Shown here one piece after another: positions 12,000 through 23,781 of a stretch of DNA of 64,000 nucleotides. Every line of letters begins with the position of its first letter. Position 1 is the stretch's first letter. The notes below the pieces were generated by a model that was not told the DNA's origin, did not search any database, and was given only the letters and a program-made list of their open reading frames with translations. Source of the stretch: Metopolophium dirhodum (Eukaryota; Arthropoda; Insecta; Hemiptera; Aphididae); assembly GCF_019925205.1 (NCBI RefSeq), contig NC_083564.1, positions 24,218,447-24,282,446 on the forward strand. The letters are read 5' to 3'. Made by a program: the position numbers and the translations under genes.

Positions 12000-12990
12000 A
12001 AAAAAAAGGTGGGCAAGTGGGTGTCACTCTGCTGTACAGTAGGTTACAAGTGGGTCACTGTAATGGATGGTGTTAAATTTAAATTCAACAATATATTACT
12101 AAGAATATTTGATGATATTATTGTGAATAAATAAATTCACTTAGGTACCTATTGGCTATTTACATGGAACCAATTTTGTTTTAAATTTTCAATTCTTAGT
12201 TATAAAAGTTGAACTTTTAATGCTTATAATAAAAATGTGTGTCTATGTAATTTTAATATTTTTCAACTGATATTGTAAAAAATATATATCAGGAACCTTG
12301 TATTAAATTTCAAGCTTTTTAACCCAGCAAATTAAATTGTATTAACATTAAAATAAATAACCTATATATAAATAAATAAGTAAACAGCCCAAAATAAGTC
12401 AAGATATTTTAAAATATTATCAAGTATAGAAAATGCAAATACATTTAAGAGGATGTCAGCGCACCATTTGTTTTCTCTCTCTGTGCGCCAACATTCAGTG
12501 AAAATGTCATATGTATCTATAGTTGTTTGTTTTAGAATTACACCAAAAACCACTATCCTAACTTACGAGGAATCTTGAATTGAATTTTCAAATCTTAGTT
12601 TTAAAAAGAAAAGTTTTTATGAATTTCTAACTCATAATAATTTGAACCTTTTTGTAATTTTTACGAAACAAATAGTATGGTGTATAGAAAATGCTAATGT
12701 AAACATTTAGTCAAAATTTCATGTTTCTACGGTCATTTTTTTTAGAATTACATTAAAAACCTGTTTTTCTTTTGTTTTTCATGGAGCTTTTGAAAACTAC
12801 TGTGAAAATTTTACTTTTAACCCCCAAAGTACCAACTAAATTTACTTTCCTGTAAGAAAAGATTAAAAGATACTGTTGAAGAAAATCTAAACAGTTTTAC
12901 TGTACTAAAAGGTGAAAACAGACACAAAAAAAATAAAATAACAAAATCGCTGTAAAATCAATACATTCATCGCTCCGTTCAGAAACTAAA
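12000..12990 (+). repeat. R2 interspersed repeat, copy 1
   Basis: It starts with a GGTGGGCAAGTGGGTGTCAC block followed by CTCTGCTGTACAGTAGGTTA and GGTCACTGTAATGGATG, then a long AT-rich body with TTTTTCAACTGATATTGTA-type motifs, and ends near ATTCATCGCTCCGTTCAGAA. The same order is found at 17.3-18.8, 40.2-40.85 (inverted) and 57.3-57.9 kb. A 45-base TTAAGAGGATGTC segment at about 12448-12493 is absent from the copy at 18.6 kb, so it is a later insertion. No ORF is present; the element is non-autonomous. Confidence 0.7.
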
Positions 12991-13733
12991 ATGTATCTAA
13001 TTTATTTGTAGTTTTGTATAATTGACAATACATATTATAATATGTCGTTTATTATTATATTTTATGTTAGTATCCTATTATTACTACTATAATTTATTGT
13101 TATGTAACTTGATTCTATCACAGTATCACTCTATCTCATTACATTATATTGATTTTTAGGCTAATGTTACAACTTTTGCCATAAGTCTGTGCATATTTTA
13201 TTATTATATATTTTGTAAAAGGGCAGATGCCCATTAAATGTTAATACCAACAAAATAAATAAATAAATATTTTCGTATTGTTTTGCAAATATTTGGGGTA
13301 TTTTGTTTTATTTAACCTTCTGCATTTCACGCGTCGCTATTCTTTTTGTTTCGTACATCGAACTTGGGTCGTTATCGAAGAAGTGTATTTTTTTTTATAA
13401 AATTGGATAGAATTCCGTAAGATAAAAATTCTCGTTATATAATGGCAAAAAAAATCCAGCAGAAACATTTCAAAACGAATGATAAGTTCTATATAGCAAA
13501 TGTTGTATAAAATCGGTATAAAAAGGCAGCGCTTTCAAGTAAATTAAGTATAATGCAGGTATACTTAATATGTATACCACTATACCTGTAGGTGTCACCA
13601 TCTTTTTCCAACAAGTGAGCTTCATTAAAAATAATGCGTATCTGCGGCGATCGACCACTATTTGTTCGGATATATCATTTATATTATTACAAATGCAGCA
13701 TGATAATGAATTGTATATTATTAATTCTTAATT
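12991..13733. other. AT-rich DNA with a possible retrotransposon 3' tail
   Basis: Around 13215-13268 the sequence AAAAGGGCAGATGCCCATTA is followed by a run of AAATA units. This layout resembles 3' UTR ends of animal non-LTR retrotransposons, but no coding part is joined to it. The remainder shows nothing recognisable. Confidence 0.35.
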
Positions 13734-14446
13734 CAGTGGCATAGCCAGGGTGGCAGAGGGGCTACCCCCCGCATCAGCCGCATTTTTTTTATTATTGATT
13801 TTATATCAGTACGTCCATAGACTATAAATAAAAAGTATATAAATAGAAATATATTCAAATAGCTATAATATATAATATATAGTTATTAGATGAGTATTGA
13901 CACTTTTATAAACACTTTTAAACTATCTTTTCATAGTAAAATAATGATAATCGTCACAGATTATATTATGTACAATAAACAAATTTATAATTTATTATTG
14001 TACATATCTGTGACAACCGTCAGCTACTCGGTAACCATTCATGCCGATTTCTACAGTGCAAGCCGTCCAAGTTGGAGATATTTTGTACTATACTGTCGTA
14101 TGATTTTCACTCGCGATAGTACCGACTCCTTTTATAAAAAAATTTCCTAGGAAGAAGAAAGTTGTAGATTGGACATAATAATATCTTATATTAAAAATAT
14201 TTACCCTATATTTATTAAGTTGTTAATAAATTATTATAAATAAAAAGTTCAAAGTTGTTAACTATTTTTTCATTTCAACATTTTACATTTAGTATTATAC
14301 TATCTGGTCATATTATAATAAGTAGGTAGGTATACAAATTATCTTTATTTTTTTTCTATAGTGAAAAAAATACAAATTTAATTTTTATAAGCAATTTTTA
14401 TTGCCCCTCCCCCTCTTTTGAAAATCCTAGCTACGCCACTGAATTA
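13734..14446. mobile_element. hAT-like non-autonomous element (by terminal repeats)
   Basis: The left end CAGTGGCATAGCCAGG and the right end CCTAGCTACGCCACTG form inverted repeats of 16 bp with two mismatches. CAGTGGCGTAGC termini are typical of hAT elements. The interior of about 680 bp is AT-rich with no transposase frame. A clean 8-bp target duplication is not seen; AATT lies at both edges. Confidence 0.6.
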
Positions 14447-14540
14447 TTTCACTATCATCGGAAAATTTCATATTTCTCTAAAGATCTATTGACTGGCGAT
14501 CATTATACAGATATAATATTATGATTATATCTATTGATAT

Positions 14541-14753
14541 CATAGGCACAAATAACGGGTGGCTAAGCCCCCCCCCTCCTTCACACACACACAACTTGAC
14601 TGTGATATATCCCCCCAAAATAATCTGAAGATTTTACACACACATCATTTTAGGGGTTTTGTAATACCAGAAAAAGCCTCTACCTTAAGTCCGGTATTAT
14701 GGACCTGAGCTTCAGAACTCCCCCAAATCTCTTAAACACCATTTGCGCCTATA
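14541..14753. mobile_element. Short element with inverted ends (CATAGGC... / ...GCGCCTAT)
   Basis: ATAGGCACAAAT near 14542 is matched inversely by ATTTGCGCCTAT at 14741-14752. The interior is C-rich on the plus strand (CCCCCCCC, ACACACACAC) and unlike the flanks. No ORF. Class unknown. Confidence 0.4.
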
Positions 14754-14759
14754 CCTATA

Positions 14760-16580
14760 TCATAATATATAAGTGCACGAGTGTGTGTAACAACCGATGA
14801 GATATGAATAATCTATTTTATAGGACATTTTAGCAAAAAAAATTTTCAACTAAGCCGCAAAATGAATGATTATGTTTTCCAAAGTGTAATACACAAAAAA
14901 TTACTTTTCAAACTTTGTTATTTTATAACCTAATACTATATAGGTACGTACATAACAAAAATAAAATGTACTTATATGTATGGTACTCACGTAGTCTTGC
15001 ATAGTTGATAGAATCTGAAAACATTTTGAATTGAATATATTTTCATGCCACTGCCACAGACTTTTAAGTTTTTCTGCACCGTTAGTCCGAAAAATATTTC
15101 CTAAGTAAAACCTTGCGCCATCGCCATAACAATTCCACCAGAGTTGGTAAACTCTAACACAGTTATAGCATTGAATATTATTTTCTACCTATCCAGTTAT
15201 GAATTTCGTCAGTACCTACCTACCTATAACATACATTCATACATTAGATATATTTTTCTTGAAATTTCATATTTTTTAAATCTAAAATGGTAAGAGTTTA
15301 TTTAGTATTTACTATTTACTATTAGGTAATTTACATATTATTTTACATTCTTCTAATAATTATTAAGATATATTATGCAATGTTTTTAGAAATATAATAT
15401 ACCGGGTACCTAACTAACAACGAAGTTAATAATAATATTAACGCGATAATAAACTTAACCATAAACAGAGTAACTTTGATATTAAATACCATAGTAGAAT
15501 ATTTATACCAGGTATGTCAGTAACTATTGAACGTATTTGTATGTATCTGCAGGATAAAGGGGACTTTCACGGTAAGCCACTGCTAAAAATATTTTGTTAT
15601 TATTATAATATATTTCTAATAAAATAGGTATAAATGTAAATTATAAATATTTTGTATTTTCGATTCATAACGAAAGTGTGAACAAATGTTTACAATTTTA
15701 TGTTTCGGTTCGGCTGATCGTCTACCCTCTCGGTATCAATCCATTATCAGCAATTCGTATTTATAACTAGGGGGCGGATTTAATAGAAATTAATTTTTTT
15801 TCTGATTTTTTTAAGTCCAAACAAAAATTCGTTTCATAAATCAAAGAATTAGAAAATTAAATTTTGATTTAGCATTTTTTTAATTTTCAGAGAATTTTAA
15901 GCTCTTATTATTAGTGCATTAAATTGCATATAAATCCACGCCCTATTAGATTCTGTCAGCAAGAGGTTTTACAATGGTTTATTTTTTTATTATCCTGTAT
16001 ACAAAATTTCTACCAGAAGGAGTGGTTCGATTTCAACATATTGTATCTTATCTTTTAACAAATTAGATCAAGATGGTACTTTAGACAGGTTATTTTTCAA
16101 TTTTCTCATTAGTTATTTAATGCCACGGGAAAAACCACCGACAAATTACGAAAAACCGATGCCAACAATTCACTGCAATGTCGCACACAATAATAGACAC
16201 AAATTCATAAGACATAAGGTATTTTATAATTTTTACTTGTTTAATGTTTAAGAATGTATTTATATTTTGTTGTCAAGTTTTAAATCGACCTATTTCATCG
16301 TAGGTAACTAATTACTGGCGCTATTCAGCATAAGTTAAAAGTATATTTTGTAACTAAATATCTTTTTAAAAACTTGATTAATGTTATTAATGTTATTGAC
16401 TTTAAATCTTTTAAATAATACTTGTAACAATTGATGAACATTTTCATTGTAATATTAGTAAAATTAATAATGAGTGATAAATAGAACATTATAGTTGCGT
16501 CACTGAATGTCTGAGACAAAAAATGTCTCAAATGAAGATATGTATTATTCCAGGACTACATTTTCACACATCACCACTAC
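14760..16580. other. AT-rich intergenic DNA, nothing recognised
   Basis: No exon-like frame, RNA gene or paired repeat is supported. Several TAGGTA/TACCTA motifs occur. Confidence 0.4.
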
Positions 16581-16586
16581 TTTGAC

Positions 16587-16655
16587 CACGGTCTTAGAAG
16601 ATAAGGTCGGACAGCTTCCCACCCTCCCGCCAATTACAATATTTCCGCTTAACGC
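16587..16655. repeat. Dispersed repeat, copy 2 (first copy at 9674-9733)
   Basis: It shares the CACGGTCTTAGAAGATAAGG block with copy 1, then diverges, then shares a TTTCCGCTTA segment. Probably a shared transposon end. Confidence 0.6.
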
Positions 16656-17314
16656 TCCTGATAAAAGAAAATAATTTGTACCACTGTTGGTTTTGAAACG
16701 AGCGACTAAAGTAGATATCAATTTCATGTACTTTGATGTGGGATTCAAAAACTAATTTCAAACAATAATTCGAAACTCACAAAATGTAGGTACCTAATAT
16801 GATCAAAGACAAACATTAACCATGATATTAGAACTTGTGTCTAAATGGAAAGTGAATTAAGGCCAATATGATCGCCGTGCATTAGATGGATGGAGTTCCT
16901 AGATACGGGAATATTCAACATAAAAGAGACAATTTTTAAAAATGTATATTGAAGATTCTCTTAATCGTTAATGAATAATGAATGACGAATATTATATAGT
17001 TTCTTATGAGTAGCATGATTAAATTAAGGAGCCGAAATCAAGATTAGGTCTGAGTGTCTGACAAAAGTAGTATATAGGAATATACACTTTTTAAACAAAA
17101 TGGATTTATATAATCTTTAGTATTTTTAAAACCTAACATCTTATAAGATTTATTTATTTTAAATTAATGATTCATTTTAAAATTGATTAACTAAGTATAT
17201 AAGATTACATTAGCACCAGCCACCAATTTACTAAGAAATATATATATATAACATAATATAATATGTATAATAATTGTATAATATAATATACAAATAAATA
17301 AATATAAAGATAAA

Positions 17315-18805
17315 TAAAAAAAGTGGGTAAGTTGGATGTCGCTCTGCTGTACAGTAGGTTAAAAGTGAGTCATTGTAATGGATGATGTTAAGTTTAAACT
17401 CAATGATATAATATCATTGTATAAGAAAAACGATTCTGAGCAAAAACGCGGTCAGTCAGCCTATGATACTACTAATAATTTGTGCCAAAAAAAAATAGTG
17501 CCTATGTATTTTTAATATTTTTCAACTGCTATTGTAACAATATATAAGGAGCCTTGTATTAATTTTTCACGCTTTTTCACCAAAAAACTAAAAAATTGAA
17601 AACTGACAATGTCCGTAAACAGCCCAAAAAGAGTCAAAATATTTTCAAAATTTAATGGTGTATATAAAATAAAAATATAAACATTGATTAATATTTTCAT
17701 GTATCTACAGTTATTCGTTTTTGAATAACAATAAAATAACAAAACCGCTGCATGAGAAATCAAGTGAATATCCAATATTGTAAAAATATGAACTTCAAAC
17801 GCTCATAAAAATGTAATTTCCTTCGTTTAATAATATGACATACTAGACTTACCCACGGATATCTTATGTCCAATGACGAACCCCCCTCTGTGAAGCCTGC
17901 GGCCAACATCTCACCGTCAAACACATCTTGACTGAATGTAATGTTAACGACCAGGAGCGAATGGACCTCAACTTGACCGAAACCCTCGACTCAACTCTCG
18001 GACCACAACCTGATCAGAACAAAAAAACGCTTAAATTTCTTAAACTAACTAATTTAATTAACAAAATATAATTGTATCTATGAACCCTATGTATATTATC
18101 TAAATTGTTATTAAGAATTGTGAACTAATGGCCTTTGCTGCCGAGTTGTTTTTAAGATCAATAAAAAAAAAAAAAAAAAATGTAATTTGATTTGATTTGC
18201 TTGTAGACATTTTTTTTTTTTGAGAAAGGTAGACAAACTTATGAGGAATCTTTTATTACATTTTCAAATCTTAGATTTAAAAATAGAAATTTTTAATGAA
18301 TTCTCAACTCAAAATAATTTGTTAATTTTCGCGTTTTTCTGTATTCTATCAAGATTTGAACTTTAAATGCTTATAAATAAAAACTGTGACTAAGGATTTA
18401 TATTTATATTTTTCAAAAGTCATTGTAACAATATAGTAGGAGCCTTGTATTAAATTTTCAAGCTTTTTTACCCAACAAATAAAGTTTTATCGACATCCAT
18501 AGAGAAAAAGACTATTAAAATTGGAAACTGAAAATGTTCCTAAACAGTTCAAAACAAATCAAAATATTTTTGAAATGTTATCGTGTATAGAAAATGCAAG
18601 TGTAAACAACCAGTGAAAATGTCATGTATATATGTTAATTTGTTTTAGAGTTACACCAAAAACCAAAATCGATTTTCTCAAAAACAGATTTTGCGTAAAA
18701 ATTCCCGTTTTTCCTTACCTTTGACTTCCCGAATGCACCAACTAGATTCACCTTCACATCATTCTAAAATCAATAAATTCATTGCTCCGCTTAGAATCTA
18801 AAACC
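17315..18805 (+). repeat. R2 interspersed repeat, copy 2, interrupted by a retrotransposon
   Basis: It starts with GTGGGTAAGTTGGATGTCGC and CTCTGCTGTACAGTAGGTTA and ends near ATTCATTGCTCCGCTTAGAA, parallel to copy 1. It is split by the non-LTR insertion at 17820-18180 and resumes after it with the same internal order of motifs (CAAGCTTTTTTACCCAACAA). Confidence 0.7.
17820..18180 (+). mobile_element. 5'-truncated non-LTR retrotransposon with RNase H-like tail and poly(A)
   Basis: A short coding remnant reads THGYLMSNDEPP and then, after a one-base frame shift in a C run, CEACGQHLTVKHILTECN, continuing to a TAA stop at 18069-18071. The C-x2-C-x7-H-x4-C spacing and the HIL..C signature are typical of the C-terminal end of RNase H-bearing non-LTR ORF2 proteins (I/R1-type clades). 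A 3' UTR of about 90 bases ends in about 18 A residues at 18163-18180. The flanks repeat AAAATGTAATTT (about 17808-17819 and after the A tail), a target-site duplication, so the left boundary is near 17820. The element is truncated at the 5' end and cannot be active. Confidence 0.8.
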
Positions 18806-18809
18806 ATAT

Positions 18810-20790
18810 AGCACGCTACTCGATATTTTTTAATTATTAGTCATTAGTTGTTACTTATTCCCTACTTATTACTAATGTTATACAAATTAGATGACTATTT
18901 AAAAAAAATATAAATCAGACATCAGTAAAGTGGTAAAGCCGATCGTCAGTATTCGGTAGCGATGTTTGACAATTACAATAATATAAATGCTATAAAATCC
19001 TATGAATAGGAAAATTTCAATTGCAATACACTAGGTAGGTACATGATATTGTGTATTTAATGAGTTATAAATTGTTTAGCGTTTGTTTCTCTAGTCTAAT
19101 CATACTACAGTTGTTTGACATGGAAATATTGTGTAATGCGTACCTACTGATAGTCCTATAACTAATTCTGTAGAATGGGATAATGTATTATCAGGTCAAT
19201 GTATTTTTTCTGTACTTATAGGTAGGTATTATGCATTTTTTTTGAACTCAACTAAGTTATTTTACGGACAGAACATAAGGTTATTTTTTGCAAAGTCATA
19301 ACAGAACACATTTTTGTGGAGACGTGCTAGAGGTTAAGAAATATATTATGTTATAATTATCAAAAAAATGTAAGTACAATTAAATTTTTTTTTTGGGGGG
19401 GAGTTTACTCCTTAACCCCCCCCCCCCCCTCACAGATACGGTCTTGATTTTCCGGATAGAATTAGATGCACTATAGTGTACCTTTTTTTATATAAACATA
19501 ATAGGAAAATACATTTTAAAAAACTTGACAAAAAAATCTATGTTAAGTAATATTTAAAGGAAAATAAAAAAAGTGATTGGAGGATAAACCTACATCGCAT
19601 TGTAAAAAAAAAAAAAAAAATAATTTTCGATTTTGTAATATGACGAATTTTACAAATTAAAATTTTTTCTAATTACCAGATGATTGTAATGAAAATTTAA
19701 TAACACCACGTTACAAATAGGTACGCAACATTTTAACTTAAAATCATGCGTGACACTGACATATTTGTTTTATTGTGATAAAGTGATAAGTGTAAAGTGA
19801 ATAATGTTCAAAAACAGCGTGACTCATATAGTTTTTTACCCATTCACGCTGCTTTTCGTTTTTTGTGCCTGCATGCTAAATGCTGGTGCAGTATTTCATT
19901 TCAATTTTGTTATTTATTCAAAATTAAAATTGGCGTACACAACTGTTGTAGTGTTGTCATAGACTCGTAGTATACTAGTATAGTATAGTTGTACTGTCAT
20001 CGAATGTAGTACAACAAATTGTATGTATATAGGTACCTATATTTACCAATATTTTGTTGAAAAAAGAAATTCATGGACTGACAAAAATCAGATTTTAAAA
20101 TATGATTGCAAAATTGATACCTATCATTCCAACCTTAATAGAACATTTGAGAAATTGGGTAATATAATAATAAACGGAAGTTCGATAACATACAAATAAA
20201 ACACCATATTTTGTAAATTTGTGTATTATTTTTACATCTAAAGTATTACATTTGTATGACCCTTAATTGTGAGAACATCTACGTAAGTAGGTTACTAAAA
20301 TAATAATTGTTTTTTATAACGTTGAAATTGAGAGGAGTTCATGAGTGGACCAAAGGCTTTGGCAACTCACTTCTGTCATATTTCTATCAATCCCATTTAT
20401 TTCCTGATTAATGTATACGATTAAAAACGTATAAACTAATACACAAGTCGTAATTGATAAGGTAATCTTAAATATTAACTATTAATGTTTCTAATAATTA
20501 AAAATTAAAAACCAATTCAATTTTTTTTTTCAAATAAAACCAATGGAGGCATTACATCATATTATATACCTCGCGTGTCGCATGACAACTTCTATCGAAT
20601 TACCGACATAAATAAATATCTTTTAATTATAGATGAACTATTTTCAGTAAGTACTTATTATTAAACTTAATTATTTTGATATTTGTCATTATTTTATTTT
20701 TTCAACAATACGGACTAAGCCCAATTTCACAGAAATATAACAATAACATAATATAACTTAAAAAGTATAATAACAACAAATAAATATATA
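18810..20790. other. AT-rich intergenic DNA, nothing recognised
   Basis: It contains homopolymer blocks (T and G run at 19387-19401, C run near 19419-19431, A run near 19605-19620) that suggest old insertion edges. No coding region or paired termini can be supported. Confidence 0.4.
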
Positions 20791-20794
20791 TAAA

Positions 20795-21129
20795 AATACT
20801 AAAAAGACAATGGATCAATATTTTCCATGCGCATTATGCATTATTCTAAAAATTAGCTGGTTTTAAAAATAATTGGTGTTGCACTTTTAGGTATAAAAAA
20901 TGGATATATGTGACGAACAGAAGTTGAAAGGACTTTAAAGTTAATTAAAGACAGTAGAACAGGATAGTCAATATAGCCATCAATTAGTTGGTTGAGAAAA
21001 TTACTATTAGAAACTTGCTTCATATCAGCTAAAGAACTTAAACCAAACTTGTGCATAACTGGATAATAATCATGAGGACTGCAGTGTCGTGCTAGACTTT
21101 TTTTTTTTTGGTGGGGGGGGAGGGGCACT
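20795..21129 (-). pseudogene. Degraded non-LTR reverse-transcriptase C-terminal fragment
   Basis: On the minus strand a frame from about 21078 reads HCSPHDYYPVMHKFGLSSLA, then SNFLNQLIDGYIDYPVLLSL and HIYPFFIPKSAT, stopping at 20853. After a frame shift it continues as CIMRMENIDPLSF (about 20840-20800). This order (a helical region, a PFFIP-like motif, a MMRM.N.DP-like motif) is the usual C-terminus of jockey-like endonuclease/reverse-transcriptase ORFs. The N-terminal side ends at a T/G-rich run near 21100, beyond which homology is lost. No catalytic domain remains. Confidence 0.65.
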
Positions 21130-23057
21130 TAAATTTTTTTCTCTAGTTTTTGCAATGCTAGAATATCTATTTATGATCTCTCTGTTCATAAAATGTTTAA
21201 AGTTTACTACACATCAACTTTTTTTTTATGGCTATTATATTCAATTTATGTTAAATTGTTAACAACTATATGGTACTTGCCTATACATTTAATAAAACAA
21301 AGTATTAACATTATTGTTAACTATAGGTTAATTTATTCATTAAAATAAGTCTATCAATATGTGTTGCAAACAAAACATTTCATTTTATGTTCAAATATTA
21401 TTACAATTTAACAAAAATAAAAGACCATATTGAGGCTGTTGAAAGCTGGTAGATTTTCCGTGCATTTAGACTAATAAGCAAAAAAAAAATATACTCCCAA
21501 AAGTCCAATTTTAATTTTGAAAAAATTACCTAGTTACCTGTCAGTCTACACACACAGTCACACAGCACTCACGAGTCACAATGAATATAGAATGTTTCTT
21601 AAATCCTAACCTTTCAATATAGTTTGCTTTCAACAACTTTAACTTTTAATTGTTATCATATACAATGTATATAAAATAATATAAAACCAAATATAATATA
21701 ATAAGCCAAAACAATTTTTTTTAAATAATTCGGGGAGAGGAGTACCCCCAGTGGCCGGGCCCCCCTGACTACGGATGGTGAAAAGGAGGGTTCTCATTGT
21801 TCAAAATAAAAGCGGGGAATACTTAAGGAATTTGCGTTGAACCCTATCGATTTGCTCAGTCCCATAAGAAGTAAAAGGATCCAATAAAAGAGCTCTGTAT
21901 TCCAAAATGGACCTTACATTATAATTGCATTTAATAACAAAGTAAACATGTTATGTTTAGGTAGGTACTCAATATAGTATTATTATATTGAACCCTTATT
22001 CGGGCCTTTAATTAAATTCATTAATTTGCACGAAGAAACTAAAACTTCATTTTAAGTTCAAAGATGCATAATATGTAAAAGTAAAATACAATTAATTATT
22101 ATATAGTAGTTTTGTAATGACATAAAATAAAGTACTTACTGTAAGAAACCAAGAAAACAATTTTAAACATACCTACACATTTTATTTTTTAAGCAATTAT
22201 TGTATGCAATTAAAATTGTTTATACATAAATAGTATACCCATTTAAGTCTTAATTTTCGGAAAAACTCATTTTTTCAGGACTATATTTTTATTTTAGGTG
22301 GTAAGTATGTTTTATTGATTGAATCGAAGTGCAAAATATTTTTTTTTTAGTAGAAATTTTGAATTTTTGTTGTAAATTCTTAATTTAGATACTACCTACT
22401 TATATTTTAGTTGGATTTATACTTGTAATCTGAAATAAGGCCAAAGATACATGCAGTGTTCATTTTAATTATATTCTAATAAATTCAAATTAAATTCATC
22501 AGTATTACCATTGATGTATACTCAATGGTATTACTTATTATATAGCCATATATAGGTACACGAAAAAAATATCGTAAAATTTCTTCACAACTACTTTTTC
22601 TGTTATTTTAAAATAGAAATCGATAACCATAGATTTCAATACTTTGTACTCAGTACCTAATCAGGTATTCAGGTATAGTGTATACATAGTACTTAAACCT
22701 ATAGTAGTATTTATAGTGAGAAGTCCATGTTATTCTTAATTCCTTTATAGGGTACCTAAACATAGAATAACAAAATAAAAACAAGATAAAATAAAAGCTT
22801 ATTACTATATGGATGCATTAGAAATTTTGAAAACAAATTACTTTTATTTTAATAACAGACTTACGTAGTCATGTATTGATACGCCTTGATGAGCGCGGAT
22901 CCCTTAGGGACTGAATCTTTTATAGCACCCTCCACATGCTACCCTTAAATAACATGGTATCCCGTGGTAAAATCCACTAATAATTGAATAATAAAATTGC
23001 TCTGCTGGAGTCATGAGTAAAAACGGGTTGGGTAAACGTACTACGTATAAACGGATA
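21130..23057. other. AT-rich intergenic DNA with short GC-rich patches
   Basis: A C-rich patch at 21732-21770 (GGCCGGGCCCCCCTGAC) and a patch at 22885-22985 with CACCCTCCACATGCTACCC look like transposon edges. No paired ends or reading frames were found. Confidence 0.35.
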
Positions 23058-23781
23058 TATAGGGTGATTTTTTAAGCATGCTCGCTCTATTGGAATGCTT
23101 AAATTATGCATATATTGAAATTCTGATTTTTGACATTTTTAAATACTTGAGATTTTTTGTACCACAATACAATTTTCTATTTTTCAATTAAGGACCACCT
23201 TTTTCACTTTTTATTATTCAGTAAGTATGTATTTTTTTAAGCACTTTTATGTATCTAAATCAAAATTTTAGTAAGTAGTTTTTGAGTTATATAACTTTGT
23301 GTACTAAGGATAATAGGATAATAATGTCTGTGGTTATGTGTTACGTAGCTATGTGGGCTTAGGTGATTTTAAAATGTTAGTATTTAATATTGATTTATCA
23401 TCAATATAAATAATTTATAAAAATGGTCCAAGTATAATAAATACTACATCTAATATTAGGTAAATATATTTTTAATTTTTGTAAAACCATTTTTAAAGAT
23501 TATTATTCAAACATTTTTAGAAACTATACTCATTACAATTAGGTACATTAACATTTTAAAGAAAATCATCCACTAAATATTTTCCAGTAAAAAAAGAGGG
23601 TTTTCATTTGAAAAATAGAAGTTAGTATCGCCAAAGGACACTTCTTATGTAGTACAAAAATATCAGAAATTTGAAAATATAGTCTTACGATATACTTGAA
23701 AATTATAAAAATCGGAATTTGAATAAATATACTATTAAATGGAAAAATGGGAGTGAACGTGTTTAAAAAATCACCCTGTAT
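23058..23781. mobile_element. Mariner-like non-autonomous element (by terminal repeats)
   Basis: TATAGGGTGATTTTTTAA at 23058-23075 is matched inversely by TTAAAAAATCACCCTGTATA at 23762-23781, one base longer. Ends of the form TA-(C)AGGGTG-ATTTTT are seen in insect Tc1/mariner-like elements. The interior of about 690 bp has no long frame. TA at both edges is compatible with a TA target duplication. Confidence 0.6.

Noticed and set aside
13890..14150. 86-codon open frame inside the hAT-like element
   Set aside because: No transposase motif (no hATC dimerisation-like sequence) and hydrophobic AT-driven composition.
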